A stretch of DNA of 64,000 nucleotides. It comes from Pistricoccus aurantiacus. GTDB taxonomy: Bacteria > Pseudomonadota > Gammaproteobacteria > Pseudomonadales > Halomonadaceae. This document shows positions 37,717-46,455 of the stretch, piece after piece. The stretch lies in contig NZ_CP042382.1 of NCBI RefSeq assembly GCF_007954585.1, forward strand, positions 1,984,001-2,048,000, read 5' to 3'. The notes beneath the pieces were generated by a model. That model was not told where the DNA came from, made no database searches, and was given only the letters and a program-made list of their open reading frames with translations. Position 1 is the stretch's first letter, and the number at the start of each line of letters is the position of its first letter. A program made the position numbers and the translations under genes.

Positions 37717-37993
37717 GATCGGCTCCCGAGGACGCGGACGGTGGTGACGACTTGGGAAAAGCAATCTGCAGACGTCGCCAGGCGGCCAATAGCAGAGCGC
37801 CGCTCAATCCCGCCCCGATCGCTGCCTCGGCGATGGCGATATCCGGGGCGCCGAGTCTCGCCCAGGCCAGCGCAATAAGCAGCCCATTACTGATGAACAG
37901 CACGATGGCGATGAAGAAATCCCGCGCCATCAACGTCAGGCTTGCCAGGGCCAGCATTCCGGCCACCAGCAGATAATCAAGTAGCGGCATCAT
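37703..37993 (-). CDS. MbhD-like (DUF4040) antiporter subunit
   Basis: 96 residues, three helices (LLVAGMLALASLTLM, IAIVLFISNGLLIALAW, ALLLAA). The segment LGAPDIAIAEAAIGAGLSGAL matches the MbhD/MrpA-C-terminal motif (PDvAlTEaavGaG). In most bacteria this piece is the tail of MrpA; here it is a separate gene, as in Mbh. Overlaps mrpG by 17 bases. Confidence 0.82.
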   Translation of the reverse strand: MMPLLDYLLVAGMLALASLTLMARDFFIAIVLFISNGLLIALAWARLGAPDIAIAEAAIGAGLSGALLLAAWRRLQIAFPKSSPPSASSGADHERP

Positions 37994-38318
37994 GAATATC
38001 GCCCCCTCTGCTTGCCAAGCCCTCGCTATGTCGGGCGGCGCAACGTCGAGCGCGGCGGGCCACGAGATGACAGCTGACCGCGCCGGAAAGCATGACCAGC
38101 ACCCAGATGAGCCCGAGCTTCAACCACTGGGCCGGCGACGGCAGCTGCAGCATGACCGCCAGCGTAATCAGCCCCAGACCAAGATTGTCCGCCTTGGTCA
38201 GCGCATGTAGCCGGCTGTAGACATCCGGAAAGCGCACCAGCCCCAGAGCGCCGGCGATGAAGAACAGCGTGCCGACACTGGCCAGCACCAGGCTCGCAAG
38301 CCCTGGTAAATCGATCAT
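37977..38318 (-). CDS. MrpG-like antiporter subunit
   Basis: 113 residues with three helices; GLVRFPDVYSRLHALTKADNLGLGLI is the MnhG/PhaG signature. The ATGA overlap with mrpF shows translational coupling. The hydrophilic tail (about 25 residues) is longer than the helical core needs. Confidence 0.88.
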   Translation of the reverse strand: MIDLPGLASLVLASVGTLFFIAGALGLVRFPDVYSRLHALTKADNLGLGLITLAVMLQLPSPAQWLKLGLIWVLVMLSGAVSCHLVARRARRCAARHSEGLASRGGDIHDAAT

Positions 38319-38572
38319 GGTTCGTCTCCGGCCAGATGAACGAAGGCGACGCTGGCGCCCGAGGCGAGAATGCCCATGACCAGTGCCACATCGATCAACG
38401 CCTCGAGATCGATGACGAGGGCGAGCAGCAACATCAACGCCACACCGGTGGTGCCAAACAACTGCGCCGTCAGCATACGATCCGCACGGCTAGGACCGTG
38501 CAATACCCGGATCAGGCCCATCAACAGCGTGAGCAGCAAGAGAACCGCCAGGCCGGTCAGGAATGGAATCAT
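38315..38572 (-). CDS. MrpF-like antiporter subunit
   Basis: 85 residues, three helices. RVLHGPSRADRMLTAQLFGTTGVALMLLLAL and IDVALVMGILASGASVAFVHL fit MnhF/MrpF. The frame is open far upstream but that part overlaps the mrpE gene; the ATG at 38572 overlaps the mrpE stop by ATGA. Confidence 0.87.
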   Translation of the reverse strand: MIPFLTGLAVLLLLTLLMGLIRVLHGPSRADRMLTAQLFGTTGVALMLLLALVIDLEALIDVALVMGILASGASVAFVHLAGDEP

Positions 38573-39102
38573 GGCACTGGCCCGTCCTTTGCTTGAGTCA
38601 TGCAAGCGGTCATGCCGAACAGACGGGCGACACGTCGCTCGCACTCCTGCAGGTCGGTATCGTTCGCCGGCCCCGGGCGCAGACGATGAACGATCAGCTG
38701 ACCGTCGCTGAGATCCGCGCTCAAAGTGCCCGGCAGCAGGCTGACGGTATTGATGAACGTTCGCCTCGCGGGCCCTTCGGGAAGATGAAGGGAGTAGGTG
38801 CTGAAACGTGGATCGATCCGCATGACGGGAGAAAGCGCAAGTCTCGCGACATCGATGCCGCCGCGCAGGGATTCCCGCAGGAAATAGGGGAGAAAACCGG
38901 CAAGACCTGTCAACGGGTATCCGAGCAGCCACAGGCTTGGCAGCGGGGAGGGACGTTGCTGCTGGAACATCCATCCAAGGGCTATCAGGATGACGGGTAT
39001 CCCCATGCTCCAGGAAACAACGCTGCCATCGGTCAGGCTCCACCATACAATACCCAGGAGCAGCCCCTTGACCGAAAGTGACAGTAGCTGCAGAGTGCGC
39101 AT
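38569..39102 (-). CDS. MrpE-like antiporter subunit, first gene of the operon
   Basis: 177 residues: two N-terminal helices, a central FLPYFLRESLRGGIDVARLALSP segment and the soluble NTVSLLPGTLSADLSDGQLIVHRL motif diagnostic of MnhE/MrpE. Its promoter region carries a 32-base dyad, and a small regulator is encoded divergently about 210 bases away. Confidence 0.88.
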   Translation of the reverse strand: MRTLQLLSLSVKGLLLGIVWWSLTDGSVVSWSMGIPVILIALGWMFQQQRPSPLPSLWLLGYPLTGLAGFLPYFLRESLRGGIDVARLALSPVMRIDPRFSTYSLHLPEGPARRTFINTVSLLPGTLSADLSDGQLIVHRLRPGPANDTDLQECERRVARLFGMTACMTQAKDGPVP

Positions 39103-39116
39103 TGCGGCATCCTATT

Positions 39117-39148
39117 CATGACATTTATATCGTATAAAATATGTCATG
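39117..39148. promoter_or_regulatory. Operator-like dyad before the antiporter operon
   Basis: CATGACAT and ATGTCATG are perfect 8-base arms 16 bases apart, starting 15 bases upstream of the mrpE ATG. Inside is a second dyad, TTATA-TCG-TATAA (39125-39137). Position across the likely promoter suggests repression or activation by the divergent winged-helix regulator. Confidence 0.55.
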
Positions 39149-39256
39149 TTTTCAGCCGAGTCAATCACTCTCGCCGCCCATCCATCAGGCAGTATCGCGT
39201 GTAAAGACCAGCGGGGATTTAACTGCCTGGTTTTACATTGTTTAATAACCCTTAAA

Positions 39257-39292
39257 AATAAGAAAATTTTTTCTGGTAAAATTTATCTTATT
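39257..39292. promoter_or_regulatory. AT-rich dyad before the regulator gene
   Basis: AATAAGAAAATTTT (39257-39270) pairs with AAAATTTATCTTATT (39278-39292) apart from one extra base; the element ends 20 bases before the regulator ATG. Possible autoregulatory site or strong hairpin in the leader. Confidence 0.45.
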
Positions 39293-39312
39293 TCAGGCTT
39301 TCAGGTAACGAT

Positions 39313-39603
39313 ATGGACCCATATCACATCAGCGGCTGGACCTTCTTCAGCAACCACACTCACGTATTGATCTGTTTGGTAGAGGGGCCCAATCGTACTC
39401 TGCGGGAAGTCGCGGCTCAGGTCGGTATTACCGAGCGTGCGGTACAGCGTATCGTGAGCGATCTTGAAGAGGCGGGTATCGTACGTCGGCAACGGGTAGG
39501 ACGGCGGAATCTATACCAGCTGTTTCTGGATAAGCCCCTTCGTCATCCGCTCGAACGTCACAAAACCGTGAAAGACGTCGTCACGCTGATTACCGAGCGC
39601 TAG
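39313..39603 (+). CDS. Small winged-helix (MarR/ArsR-like) regulator
   Basis: 96 residues. A winged helix-turn-helix fills most of the protein: ILICLVEGPNRTLREVAAQVGITERAVQRIVSDLEEAGIVRRQRVGRRNLYQL, with a helix-turn-helix at about residues 30-50 and the wing at 58-70. No sensor domain or cysteine cluster is present. Divergent from the antiporter operon, with two dyads between, so it probably regulates it, itself, or both. Signal unknown. Confidence 0.82.
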   Translation: MDPYHISGWTFFSNHTHVLICLVEGPNRTLREVAAQVGITERAVQRIVSDLEEAGIVRRQRVGRRNLYQLFLDKPLRHPLERHKTVKDVVTLITER

Positions 39604-39615
39604 GCCGAAACCCAA

Positions 39616-39645
39616 TCAAAAACACCTCGCCTGGGCGAGGTGTCT
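39616..39645 (-). terminator. Rho-independent terminator of the M23 peptidase gene
   Basis: ACACCTCGCC and GGCGAGGTGT form a perfect stem with a very short loop; on the minus strand it is followed by TTTTTG. It lies about 35 bases after the peptidase stop. Confidence 0.8.
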
Positions 39646-39678
39646 GAAGAACAAGCCAATGCGCTCAATGGTTCTGCA

Positions 39679-41538
39679 TCAGCCGCCGTCATTGGCGCGA
39701 GCTTTCTGTGGAGAGCGGCTGGCCACCACGGCACCAGTCCTGCCGCTTTCTAGCTGAGCCAGCACCGGCTTGGATGCCTGCTTGAAGTTCGCCAGCGCCT
39801 GGCCGGAAAGGTTGCGGCTTTTGGGCAGTTCGACGCGCAGTGGATCGACCCGGTTGTCGTTGACGATCATCTCGTAATGCAGGTGAGGGCCAGTACTGCG
39901 ACCGGTATTACCGGAAAGCGCGATCTGCTGGCCCATCTCGACCCGCTGACCCACGCGAACCTGACGCTTGGATAAATGGAGATAGCGGGTCTTGTAGCCG
40001 TTATCGTGCTGAATCACCAGATAGTTTCCCGCCAGCGGGTGGCGTACCGACTTGATCACCTTGCCCGCGGCAGGCGCCTTGACCGGCGTGCCCACGGGCA
40101 GAGCGAAATCGGAGCCGTAATGAGGGCTAATTCGACCGGTGACCGGATGCTTGCGGCGCAGATTGAATGACGAACTCAACCGATAGTGACCCTGGAAGGG
40201 ATAACGATTGAAGGCCGGATCCAGACTATCGCCGTCCGGCGTATAAAAGTGATCGTCAGCCTCGTTACGTACCAGAGTCAGATCCTTCTTGCCACGATAG
40301 CGCACCGCCAGGATACGTGAGTCCAGGCTTTCTCCTTCGATCATGTCGGATTCCACCAGTACCTCGAACTGGTCGCCACGTCGTGTATCACGACGGAAAT
40401 TGAGTTTCTTCGCCAGCAGCTGAGAAAGCTCCGCCACCTCTGCGGTAGAGAGTCCGGTTGCCTCCGCGGAGCGAGCGAAGCTGCCACTGACGGTGCCGGC
40501 GAACAGCCGTTGAGTGGCCTCGCCGGTTTTTTTCACCTTGGCGGTTTCGAAACCGCGGGAATCGCTACGCTCGATCAGATAGCCGTCCCGAGCATTACGC
40601 ATGATGCGCAGTGCCAGGAACTTGCCTTTCTCGTCGACTTTGTAATCGAAGCGCTGGCCGACCCGCCAGTGAGTCAGTGCCCGCTTGTCCGGCAGGGTTT
40701 CGAGAAGCGTCATCGTTTCACTGTAACCAAGCCCCAAGGTCCGCTCTGCTAGCTCCGCGAAAGTATCGCCTGCATGTACTTCGTAAGTTTCCCAACGCGG
40801 CACATAGGCTTTATTGGCGACGATTTCTTCGCCCAGGAAGATCAGGTTGTCCCCGTCGATTCGCACCAACGCATTATCTAGCGGGTCTTCCGCCATATCG
40901 TCATCGTGGAAGTTCTCTTGGGTGACGCCGCTGTCGCGATAGGCCAGCTGCAAGGCCGCCTGGAGACTGAAGTCGGCAATCGATTGCTGCCGGGAATCCG
41001 TGGAGTCCGATGTGGGGAGAACGCCTTGGGTGGCATCGAAGGACGTGTCCGATGCTACGATCGACACCAGCGGTGTGCCTTTGAAGGTCGCTTCCCGCCG
41101 GTTACGTTCACTGGCATGAGCACTGGTGATGAAATCGAAATCGGCGATTTCCATGGCGGTGAACTGTGCAAGTGGTATGTGGCGCTTGGTGACTTCCAGC
41201 GCCCGAGAGGCGAACTCTACCCCTTGCGCAAGGGGAGAGCGTTGCAGAATAAGCGGCGATTCGTTACTCAAGCTTAATGCCCGGGAGTTCAGTACTTCGG
41301 GACTCAATACGTCGGCAGTGCGAACATTCGTATGTGATTGGAAATTAGTATTGTTCGCCGAGACGTTGGGAGCAGGGGTCTCTAGCGAATGAATGATCTG
41401 CTGTGCGCCCAGCACGGTAACCATGGTGGCAACGGGTAACAATAACAACTTATGGGTGCGGGGCAGCGAATGAAGGATTCCCATCATGAGTTTGAAAGCC
41501 CGTGACGTCTTTAAATGAATAATATATGGCGAATGCAC
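39679..41538 (-). CDS. M23-family murein endopeptidase (MepM-like)
   Basis: Up to 619 residues. N-terminal membrane anchor or signal (LLLLPVATMVTVLG), a LysM/OapA-like segment (WETYEVHAGDTFAELAERTLGLGYSETM), and a LytM domain with zinc motifs HYGSD (near residue 473) and HLHYE (near 551). Such enzymes cleave D,D-crosslinks of peptidoglycan during growth or division. Start uncertain: GTG 41538 opens the frame, while the double ATG at 41487/41484 would give a cleaner signal sequence. About 350 residues between anchor and catalytic domain are poorly conserved. Confidence 0.87.
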   Translation of the reverse strand: MHSPYIIHLKTSRAFKLMMGILHSLPRTHKLLLLPVATMVTVLGAQQIIHSLETPAPNVSANNTNFQSHTNVRTADVLSPEVLNSRALSLSNESPLILQRSPLAQGVEFASRALEVTKRHIPLAQFTAMEIADFDFITSAHASERNRREATFKGTPLVSIVASDTSFDATQGVLPTSDSTDSRQQSIADFSLQAALQLAYRDSGVTQENFHDDDMAEDPLDNALVRIDGDNLIFLGEEIVANKAYVPRWETYEVHAGDTFAELAERTLGLGYSETMTLLETLPDKRALTHWRVGQRFDYKVDEKGKFLALRIMRNARDGYLIERSDSRGFETAKVKKTGEATQRLFAGTVSGSFARSAEATGLSTAEVAELSQLLAKKLNFRRDTRRGDQFEVLVESDMIEGESLDSRILAVRYRGKKDLTLVRNEADDHFYTPDGDSLDPAFNRYPFQGHYRLSSSFNLRRKHPVTGRISPHYGSDFALPVGTPVKAPAAGKVIKSVRHPLAGNYLVIQHDNGYKTRYLHLSKRQVRVGQRVEMGQQIALSGNTGRSTGPHLHYEMIVNDNRVDPLRVELPKSRNLSGQALANFKQASKPVLAQLESGRTGAVVASRSPQKARANDGG

Positions 41539-41586
41539 TTTAACCCATGCGCCTTTTACTGCCTAGACTGTCCATTACTTCAGTAA

Positions 41587-41612
41587 CGATGAAAAAAGGG
41601 CGCTTTTCATCG
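41587..41612. repeat. Perfect inverted repeat upstream of the M23 gene
   Basis: CGATGAAAA and TTTTCATCG (9-base arms, 8-base spacer). It lies 49 bases upstream of the M23 start. Further on, TGTACAAAA occurs twice (near 41615 and 41691). Function unknown; possible operator. Confidence 0.4.
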
Positions 41613-41852
41613 TTTGTACAAAAATCGCGAAATAAATCGAGTGTTTCGGCGATTTGAGGCGAATTTGTCTCGAGTTATCGGCAATTTCTGTACAAAAGCA
41701 CGCCGCGTTATTTTTTGTAGTGTCTTGGCAACGAATTTTATTCGCCATGTTTGCTTCTGAACACTGGCGGCTGGTGTTGGCGCGTCACAGTGTTTCGCGA
41801 TTGCCTTATTAGCCTTCCTGCCTTACCTCCGCGAGAAGCAAACAAGAAAAGG

Positions 41853-41882
41853 TTGTTAATACAAAAGTATTGGTGTTAATAT
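41853..41882 (+). promoter_or_regulatory. Promoter of the DEAD-box helicase gene
   Basis: TTGTTA and TAATAT separated by 18 bases on the plus strand, about 400 bases before the helicase start. A sigma-70-type promoter here would give a leader of about 400 nt, as known for cold-shock csdA/deaD mRNAs. Confidence 0.5.
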
Positions 41883-41888
41883 GCGCCC

Positions 41889-42290
41889 TCCTCGCATGTG
41901 CTGACCCCGCCATCGTATTGGTTCGTTCATTGAAAAGGACGACGCTTTGCGGATGCCGGTCATGACCACCGACCGACGGTCGATGATACAAGTGATCACC
42001 GGTTATCCCGATAGCTAGATGGAGCGCCCAACCCCAGACGCCTGAGCGCGTTTGTCCGGCGCAAACGGTCGCCACAGAGGCTCGTGCCCTGCATCCCTTG
42101 ATGCGAAGGTGTCGGTAAGCGCCACAACGGGGCTTATCGAAATCATGAGCCGAATGCCAGGTGCGACCGGCGTCCCCGCCCGCTTTATTCTCGTTCTTGC
42201 CCACGCTGGCAATGGCGATGATGACTGTGCTTTGGGCCAGACGCCTATTCATTTGTTGCCGGTTCATTCCGGCCAACCAAGGTGTGATTG
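41889..42290 (+). other. Long untranslated leader of the helicase mRNA
   Basis: About 400 bases without a supportable gene between the promoter and the helicase ATG. GC-rich, with open frames on both strands that lack ribosome sites and family features. Long structured leaders are usual for deaD/csdA genes and serve cold regulation and autoregulation; that role is inferred. Confidence 0.4.
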
Positions 42291-44000
42291 ATGACCTCGA
42301 CTTCTGTCGCCTCGCCGAGCTTCGGCGATATGGCACTGCTGCCTGCCGTGCACTCCGCCCTCGAAACTCTGGGCTATGAGACCCCTTCGCCGATCCAGGC
42401 ACAAACCATTCCGGCACTGCTGGAAGGCCGGGATATGCTGGGCCAGGCCCAGACCGGTACCGGCAAGACCGCCGCCTTTGCCGCTCCCTTGCTCTCGCGG
42501 CTCGAACTCGATCGCCGCGAACCTCAGGTGCTGGTGCTGGCGCCGACTCGGGAACTGGCGCAGCAGGTGGCGGTTTCCTTTACCAAGTACGGTCAGAACC
42601 TCAAGGGTCTGGAAGTCGCGACCCTGTGCGGCGGCCAGGAATATCGCGAGCAGTTGGGCGCGCTGAAGCGTGGTGCGCAGGTAGTGGTGGGAACCCCGGG
42701 ACGCATCATCGATCACCTGGATCGTCGCAGTCTCAAACTTGACGGTCTCAGCGCCCTAGTGCTGGACGAAGCCGACGAAATGCTGCGCATGGGCTTTATC
42801 GATGACGTCAAGCGCGTCGTTGCGGATACTCCCAGTGATGCCCAGCGCGTGTTCTTCTCCGCGACTCTACCCAAGGAAATCGAGCGCATCGTCGATCGTT
42901 ATCTGGTGGAGCCGGTCAAGGTCGCCATCGAAGCCAAGCAAGGCACAGCGGATAGCATCGACCAACGCCTGGTGCGAGTGGAAGGCGGCGCCAAGCTGGA
43001 GGCGCTTTCACGGATTCTCGAGGTGGAACCGGTGGACGGCGCCATCGTCTTCGTACGCACCCGGGCTGCCTGCACCACCCTGGTAGAGCAGTTGACCGCG
43101 CGTGGCGTCAACGTGGCCGGGCTTTCCGGCGATCTGGATCAGAGCCTGCGGGAGCGCACCATCACCCGGCTCAAGCGTGGCAAGGTGGACGTGCTGATCG
43201 CAACCGACGTGGCCGCTCGCGGCCTGGACGTATCGCGCATCACACACGTCATCAACTACGATCTTCCCCAGGACAGCGAAGCCTATACCCACCGCATCGG
43301 CCGTACCGGTCGCGCCGGGCGCAGCGGTATCGCGATCACCTTCGTCGGTAGCCGCGAAATCCGCAAGGTGCGTTGGATCGAGCAGGCCACCGGCCAGCAT
43401 CTGAGCGATATGCCGTTGCCGGACGAAGCCGCCATTCGCGCTCATCGAGATGAATTGTTCCGCAAGCGCGTGGTTGGCGCCCTGACCGCCGGCACCGATG
43501 CCCAGCGTGCCATGGTCGAGAGTCTGATTGCGGAAGGTCAGGACCCGGTGGAACTGGCCTGTGCCTTCGCCGCCATGGCTCGCGCGGATGAAGCCCCCAT
43601 CGGACGCCTGCAGGCGCCTCGTGAGCGCAGCGAGCGTAGCGATCGCCCCGGCCGTGACGGCAAGCCGCGTCGTCAGAACGATCGCGCTCCCCGTGAGGGC
43701 ATGACCCGCTATCGCGTGGCGGTCGGTCATAAGGATGGCATCAAGCCGGGTCAGCTTGTCGGTGCCCTGGCCAACGAAGGCGGTATCGAAGGCGCGCGTA
43801 TCGGCCGCATCGATATCCGCAACGAGTTTTCCGTGGTCGAACTGCCCAACGGGCTGCCCACCAGCATCCTGGCCAAGATGGCTCGGGCGCGTGTGGCCGG
43901 ACGCCCGCTGGAGATCAGTGAGGATCGCGGCGCACCGGAGCGTGCGCCACGTCGGCGCCGTGACGGCGATGCCCCGATTCGCCGCCAGTCCCGAGCATAA
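42291..44000 (+). CDS. deaD: DEAD-box RNA helicase (DeaD/CsdA type)
   Basis: 569 residues with the ordered motifs: Q motif (YETPSPIQAQTIP), AQTGTGKT, PTRELAQQ, VLDEADEML (near residue 159), SAT, and HRIGRTGRAGR (near 334). After an Arg-rich linker (RERSERSDRPGRDGKPRR) comes a DbpA-like RNA-binding domain (TRYRVAVGHKDGIKPGQLVGALANEGGI ... LPNGLPTSILAKM), the layout of DeaD/CsdA, which acts in ribosome assembly and mRNA decay in the cold. ATG 42291 has AAGGTG upstream; the TTG just before it is less likely. A strong terminator follows. Confidence 0.93.
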   Translation: MTSTSVASPSFGDMALLPAVHSALETLGYETPSPIQAQTIPALLEGRDMLGQAQTGTGKTAAFAAPLLSRLELDRREPQVLVLAPTRELAQQVAVSFTKYGQNLKGLEVATLCGGQEYREQLGALKRGAQVVVGTPGRIIDHLDRRSLKLDGLSALVLDEADEMLRMGFIDDVKRVVADTPSDAQRVFFSATLPKEIERIVDRYLVEPVKVAIEAKQGTADSIDQRLVRVEGGAKLEALSRILEVEPVDGAIVFVRTRAACTTLVEQLTARGVNVAGLSGDLDQSLRERTITRLKRGKVDVLIATDVAARGLDVSRITHVINYDLPQDSEAYTHRIGRTGRAGRSGIAITFVGSREIRKVRWIEQATGQHLSDMPLPDEAAIRAHRDELFRKRVVGALTAGTDAQRAMVESLIAEGQDPVELACAFAAMARADEAPIGRLQAPRERSERSDRPGRDGKPRRQNDRAPREGMTRYRVAVGHKDGIKPGQLVGALANEGGIEGARIGRIDIRNEFSVVELPNGLPTSILAKMARARVAGRPLEISEDRGAPERAPRRRRDGDAPIRRQSRA

Positions 44001-44041
44001 GCTTTTGATTCGCCATCATTAAATGTGAAAAGGCATAGTAA

Positions 44042-44076
44042 GCAAGGCCGGGGTCAATCCCCGGCCTTTTCTTTTT
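44042..44076 (+). terminator. Rho-independent terminator of the helicase gene
   Basis: GGCCGGGG/CCCCGGCC stem with a small loop followed by TTTTCTTTTT, 45 bases after the helicase stop. Confidence 0.92.
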
Positions 44077-44108
44077 AAAGCACCATCGAAAATAGAGGGG
44101 ATAAGAAA

Positions 44109-45134
44109 ATGTGGCAGCGTTTGTCCTGGCGACTGCGTGGCTACTTGATTACCGGCGCCGGCGTGCTGCTATTGTCGCCGGATGCCTTGTTCGTCAAGTC
44201 CATCGATGTGAATCTAGCGACCTTCATGTTCTGGCGGGGCCTGCTGCTCGGCCTGGTACTGTCGCTGATCGCCCTGCTGCGTTATGGACAGCGCCTGCCC
44301 GAAGCCATCGCGGCCTGCGGCTCCGCCCGACTGTGGTGTCCGCTGGCCTTCGCCGCCAGCGCCTGGTGCTTCGTCGGCGCCGCTCGTCTCACCGCAGCGG
44401 GCAATGCCCTGGTGATCATGAATCTCGCCCCGGTAGCGGCGGGGCTGATCGGGCTTTTCTTCTTCCACCAGCGGCTACGTACCCAAACCTGGGTGGTCAT
44501 TGCGATCTGTGTGCTCGGCGCGAGCCTGATGGTGGCGGGAGAAGTGGGCAAGGGCAGCCCGCTGGGCCTGATCATCGCCCTGGGGATCCCGATCGCCATC
44601 GCCGTCAATACTACCGTGGCCAGCGTGCAGCCCGGGCGCAGCGGTTCCCGGCGCGGGGTGGATACCACCGTACTGCTTCCCATCGGGTGCGCGATCATCG
44701 TGCTTCCGGCGATATTGCTAGGCGGGATCGAGCTGCCACCGGCGGAAGAGCTGACGAAGCTGGCCCTGATGGGACTCTTCTTGCCCCTGGCTTACTACCT
44801 GATTCAGACCGGCCCGCGCTACTTGCCCGGTGCGGAGGTCAGTTTGATGATGATGCTGGAGACCCTGGTGGGCACGCTGATGGTCTGGCTGATCGTCGGT
44901 GAAGTGCCGCGACCCCTGGCGTTCGTCGGCGGCGCGCTGATTCTCAGTGCGATGATCGGCAGCGGCCTGCGCGATCTGCATCGTCAGCGGCGCAAGGTGG
45001 CCCGTGGTGCGCCGAACCCCCAGGTCATACTGGACAAGCGGCTCGAGGAGGAAAGCGAGTCGGAACAGCAATCATCGATGTCAGTCGATAACGACGCCGC
45101 CAATAGCGGTTTGTCGAAGGCGACGCAAGTTTAA
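44109..45134 (+). CDS. EamA/DMT-family exporter
   Basis: 341 residues with ten helices in two EamA repeats (LATFMFWRGLLLGLVLSLIALL ... NALVIMNLAPVAAGLIGLFFFHQRL; then AEVSLMMMLETLVGTLMVWLIVGEVPRPLAFVGGALILSAM). The hydrophilic C-terminal tail of about 45 residues (DKRLEEESESEQQ) is unusual in length. GAGGGG lies 8 bases before the ATG. Probably exports amino acids or other metabolites. The stop codon overlaps that of the convergent deacetylase gene. Confidence 0.87.
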   Translation: MWQRLSWRLRGYLITGAGVLLLSPDALFVKSIDVNLATFMFWRGLLLGLVLSLIALLRYGQRLPEAIAACGSARLWCPLAFAASAWCFVGAARLTAAGNALVIMNLAPVAAGLIGLFFFHQRLRTQTWVVIAICVLGASLMVAGEVGKGSPLGLIIALGIPIAIAVNTTVASVQPGRSGSRRGVDTTVLLPIGCAIIVLPAILLGGIELPPAEELTKLALMGLFLPLAYYLIQTGPRYLPGAEVSLMMMLETLVGTLMVWLIVGEVPRPLAFVGGALILSAMIGSGLRDLHRQRRKVARGAPNPQVILDKRLEEESESEQQSSMSVDNDAANSGLSKATQV

Positions 45135-46315
45135 GCGCCCAGGCGGCGTCCCAACGAGCGCATGAAGTCGACACCCGCTTCCAACTGAGTGATCTCGAGA
45201 TACTCATCCGGCTGGTGAGCCTGGGCGATGCTGCCGGGACCGCAGATTATCGAAGGTAGACCGGCCCCCTGAAACTGCCCGGCTTCCGTGGCGTAAGCCA
45301 CCGCGCCGGGTTTTTTTGCGTCCATCGGTGCATGACGCAGTAGTTCACGACACAGAAGCCCTCTACAAAGACATAGGGCCTCGGCGTTATCCCGATCCGC
45401 CAGTGCCGGCACGGTCCTGGAAAGCGCCTCGGTATTAATACCGGTTTCCGGCGCGCGCTTCTGCATCTCGGTCTCCAGTTCCCTGGCGTAGTCATCCACC
45501 CGCTGGCGCAATTCCTCCGCGCTGTCCTGAGGCAGATGGCGAATCTCCCAGTCGAACTCGCATTCCCGGGCGGTAATATTGATCGCCGTGCCGCCTTGGA
45601 TCTTGCCCACGTGCAGGCTGGAATGGGCGACGTTGAAGGCGTTGTCGATACGCCCTTCGCGCTTCAGGTCCGCCATGATGTCCTCGATGCGGGTCACCAG
45701 CCGCGCGGCGACGTGAATCGCCGACACGCCCTGATCGATCTGACTCGAATGCGCGGCCCGCCCCGTCACTCGAGTACGGAAATTGGTGCTGCCTTTATGA
45801 GCCACGACCGGCTCCATCAGCGTGGGTTCGCCGACGATCACCGCGCCGGGACGTGGATGATTCGTCATCAAGCGCTCGATCAGCCTGGGCGCGCCCAAAC
45901 AGCCCACTTCCTCATCGTAGGAAAACGCCAGATAGATAGGCGTTTGCAACTCCTCTTCGATCCAGGTTGGCACCTGAGCGAGGGCGCAGGCGATAAAGCC
46001 CTTCATATCACAGGTGCCACGACCATAGAGTCGACCGTCTCCTTTATCTATCAACGTAAAAGGATCCGTCGTCCAAGGCTGGCCATCCACCGGCACCACG
46101 TCCGTATGCCCCGAAAGCACAACACCGCCGGCCACTTCCGGGCCGATACGCGCCAGCAGATTGGCCTTGCTGCCATCGTCGCTTTCGATACGCTCGAAGG
46201 GCACGCCATGCTCCCCGAGATAGTCTTCGATGAATTCGATCAACGCCAGGTTGGAATCCCGAGAGACCGTGGGAAAACCCACCAAGGCTTCGAGAAGTTC
46301 ACGTGCGTCCTGCAT
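45131..46315 (-). CDS. argE: Acetylornithine deacetylase (M20 family)
   Basis: 394 residues. M20 features: SGHTDVVPVDGQPW, GRGTCDMKGFIAC, YDEEVGCLGA (catalytic Glu), VGEPTLMEPVVAHKG and CGPGSIAQAHQPDEY, characteristic of ArgE, which releases ornithine and acetate in arginine synthesis. GGAGG seven bases upstream supports ATG 46315 over the upstream frame. Overlaps the EamA gene tail to tail by 4 bases (TTAA), so both stops share bases. Accessory DNA begins directly upstream. Confidence 0.9.
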   Translation of the reverse strand: MQDARELLEALVGFPTVSRDSNLALIEFIEDYLGEHGVPFERIESDDGSKANLLARIGPEVAGGVVLSGHTDVVPVDGQPWTTDPFTLIDKGDGRLYGRGTCDMKGFIACALAQVPTWIEEELQTPIYLAFSYDEEVGCLGAPRLIERLMTNHPRPGAVIVGEPTLMEPVVAHKGSTNFRTRVTGRAAHSSQIDQGVSAIHVAARLVTRIEDIMADLKREGRIDNAFNVAHSSLHVGKIQGGTAINITARECEFDWEIRHLPQDSAEELRQRVDDYARELETEMQKRAPETGINTEALSRTVPALADRDNAEALCLCRGLLCRELLRHAPMDAKKPGAVAYATEAGQFQGAGLPSIICGPGSIAQAHQPDEYLEITQLEAGVDFMRSLGRRLGA

Positions 46316-46455
46316 AACCTCGCCTCCGGTCAAGAACACTATCTGCAGGTTACCATGCCTGGATGGAATAAGGAGCGGTGGGGTTTGCTGAACCAGGTCA
46401 GTATCGGGCCAACTCTATATGGTTATAAAATGCCGTTTTTTGACACGTCGGCGAA

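Noticed and set aside
38315-39046. A 243-codon frame including MrpF
   Set aside because: The first 158 codons overlap MrpE in another frame and show no family features; MrpF starts at 38572.
41809-42417. A 202-codon frame on the minus strand upstream of the helicase
   Set aside because: Overlaps the helicase start, lacks a ribosome site and any recognisable domain.
45131-45134. Possible frameshift where the EamA and argE genes overlap
   Set aside because: Both proteins are complete; the TTAA simply serves as stop on both strands.
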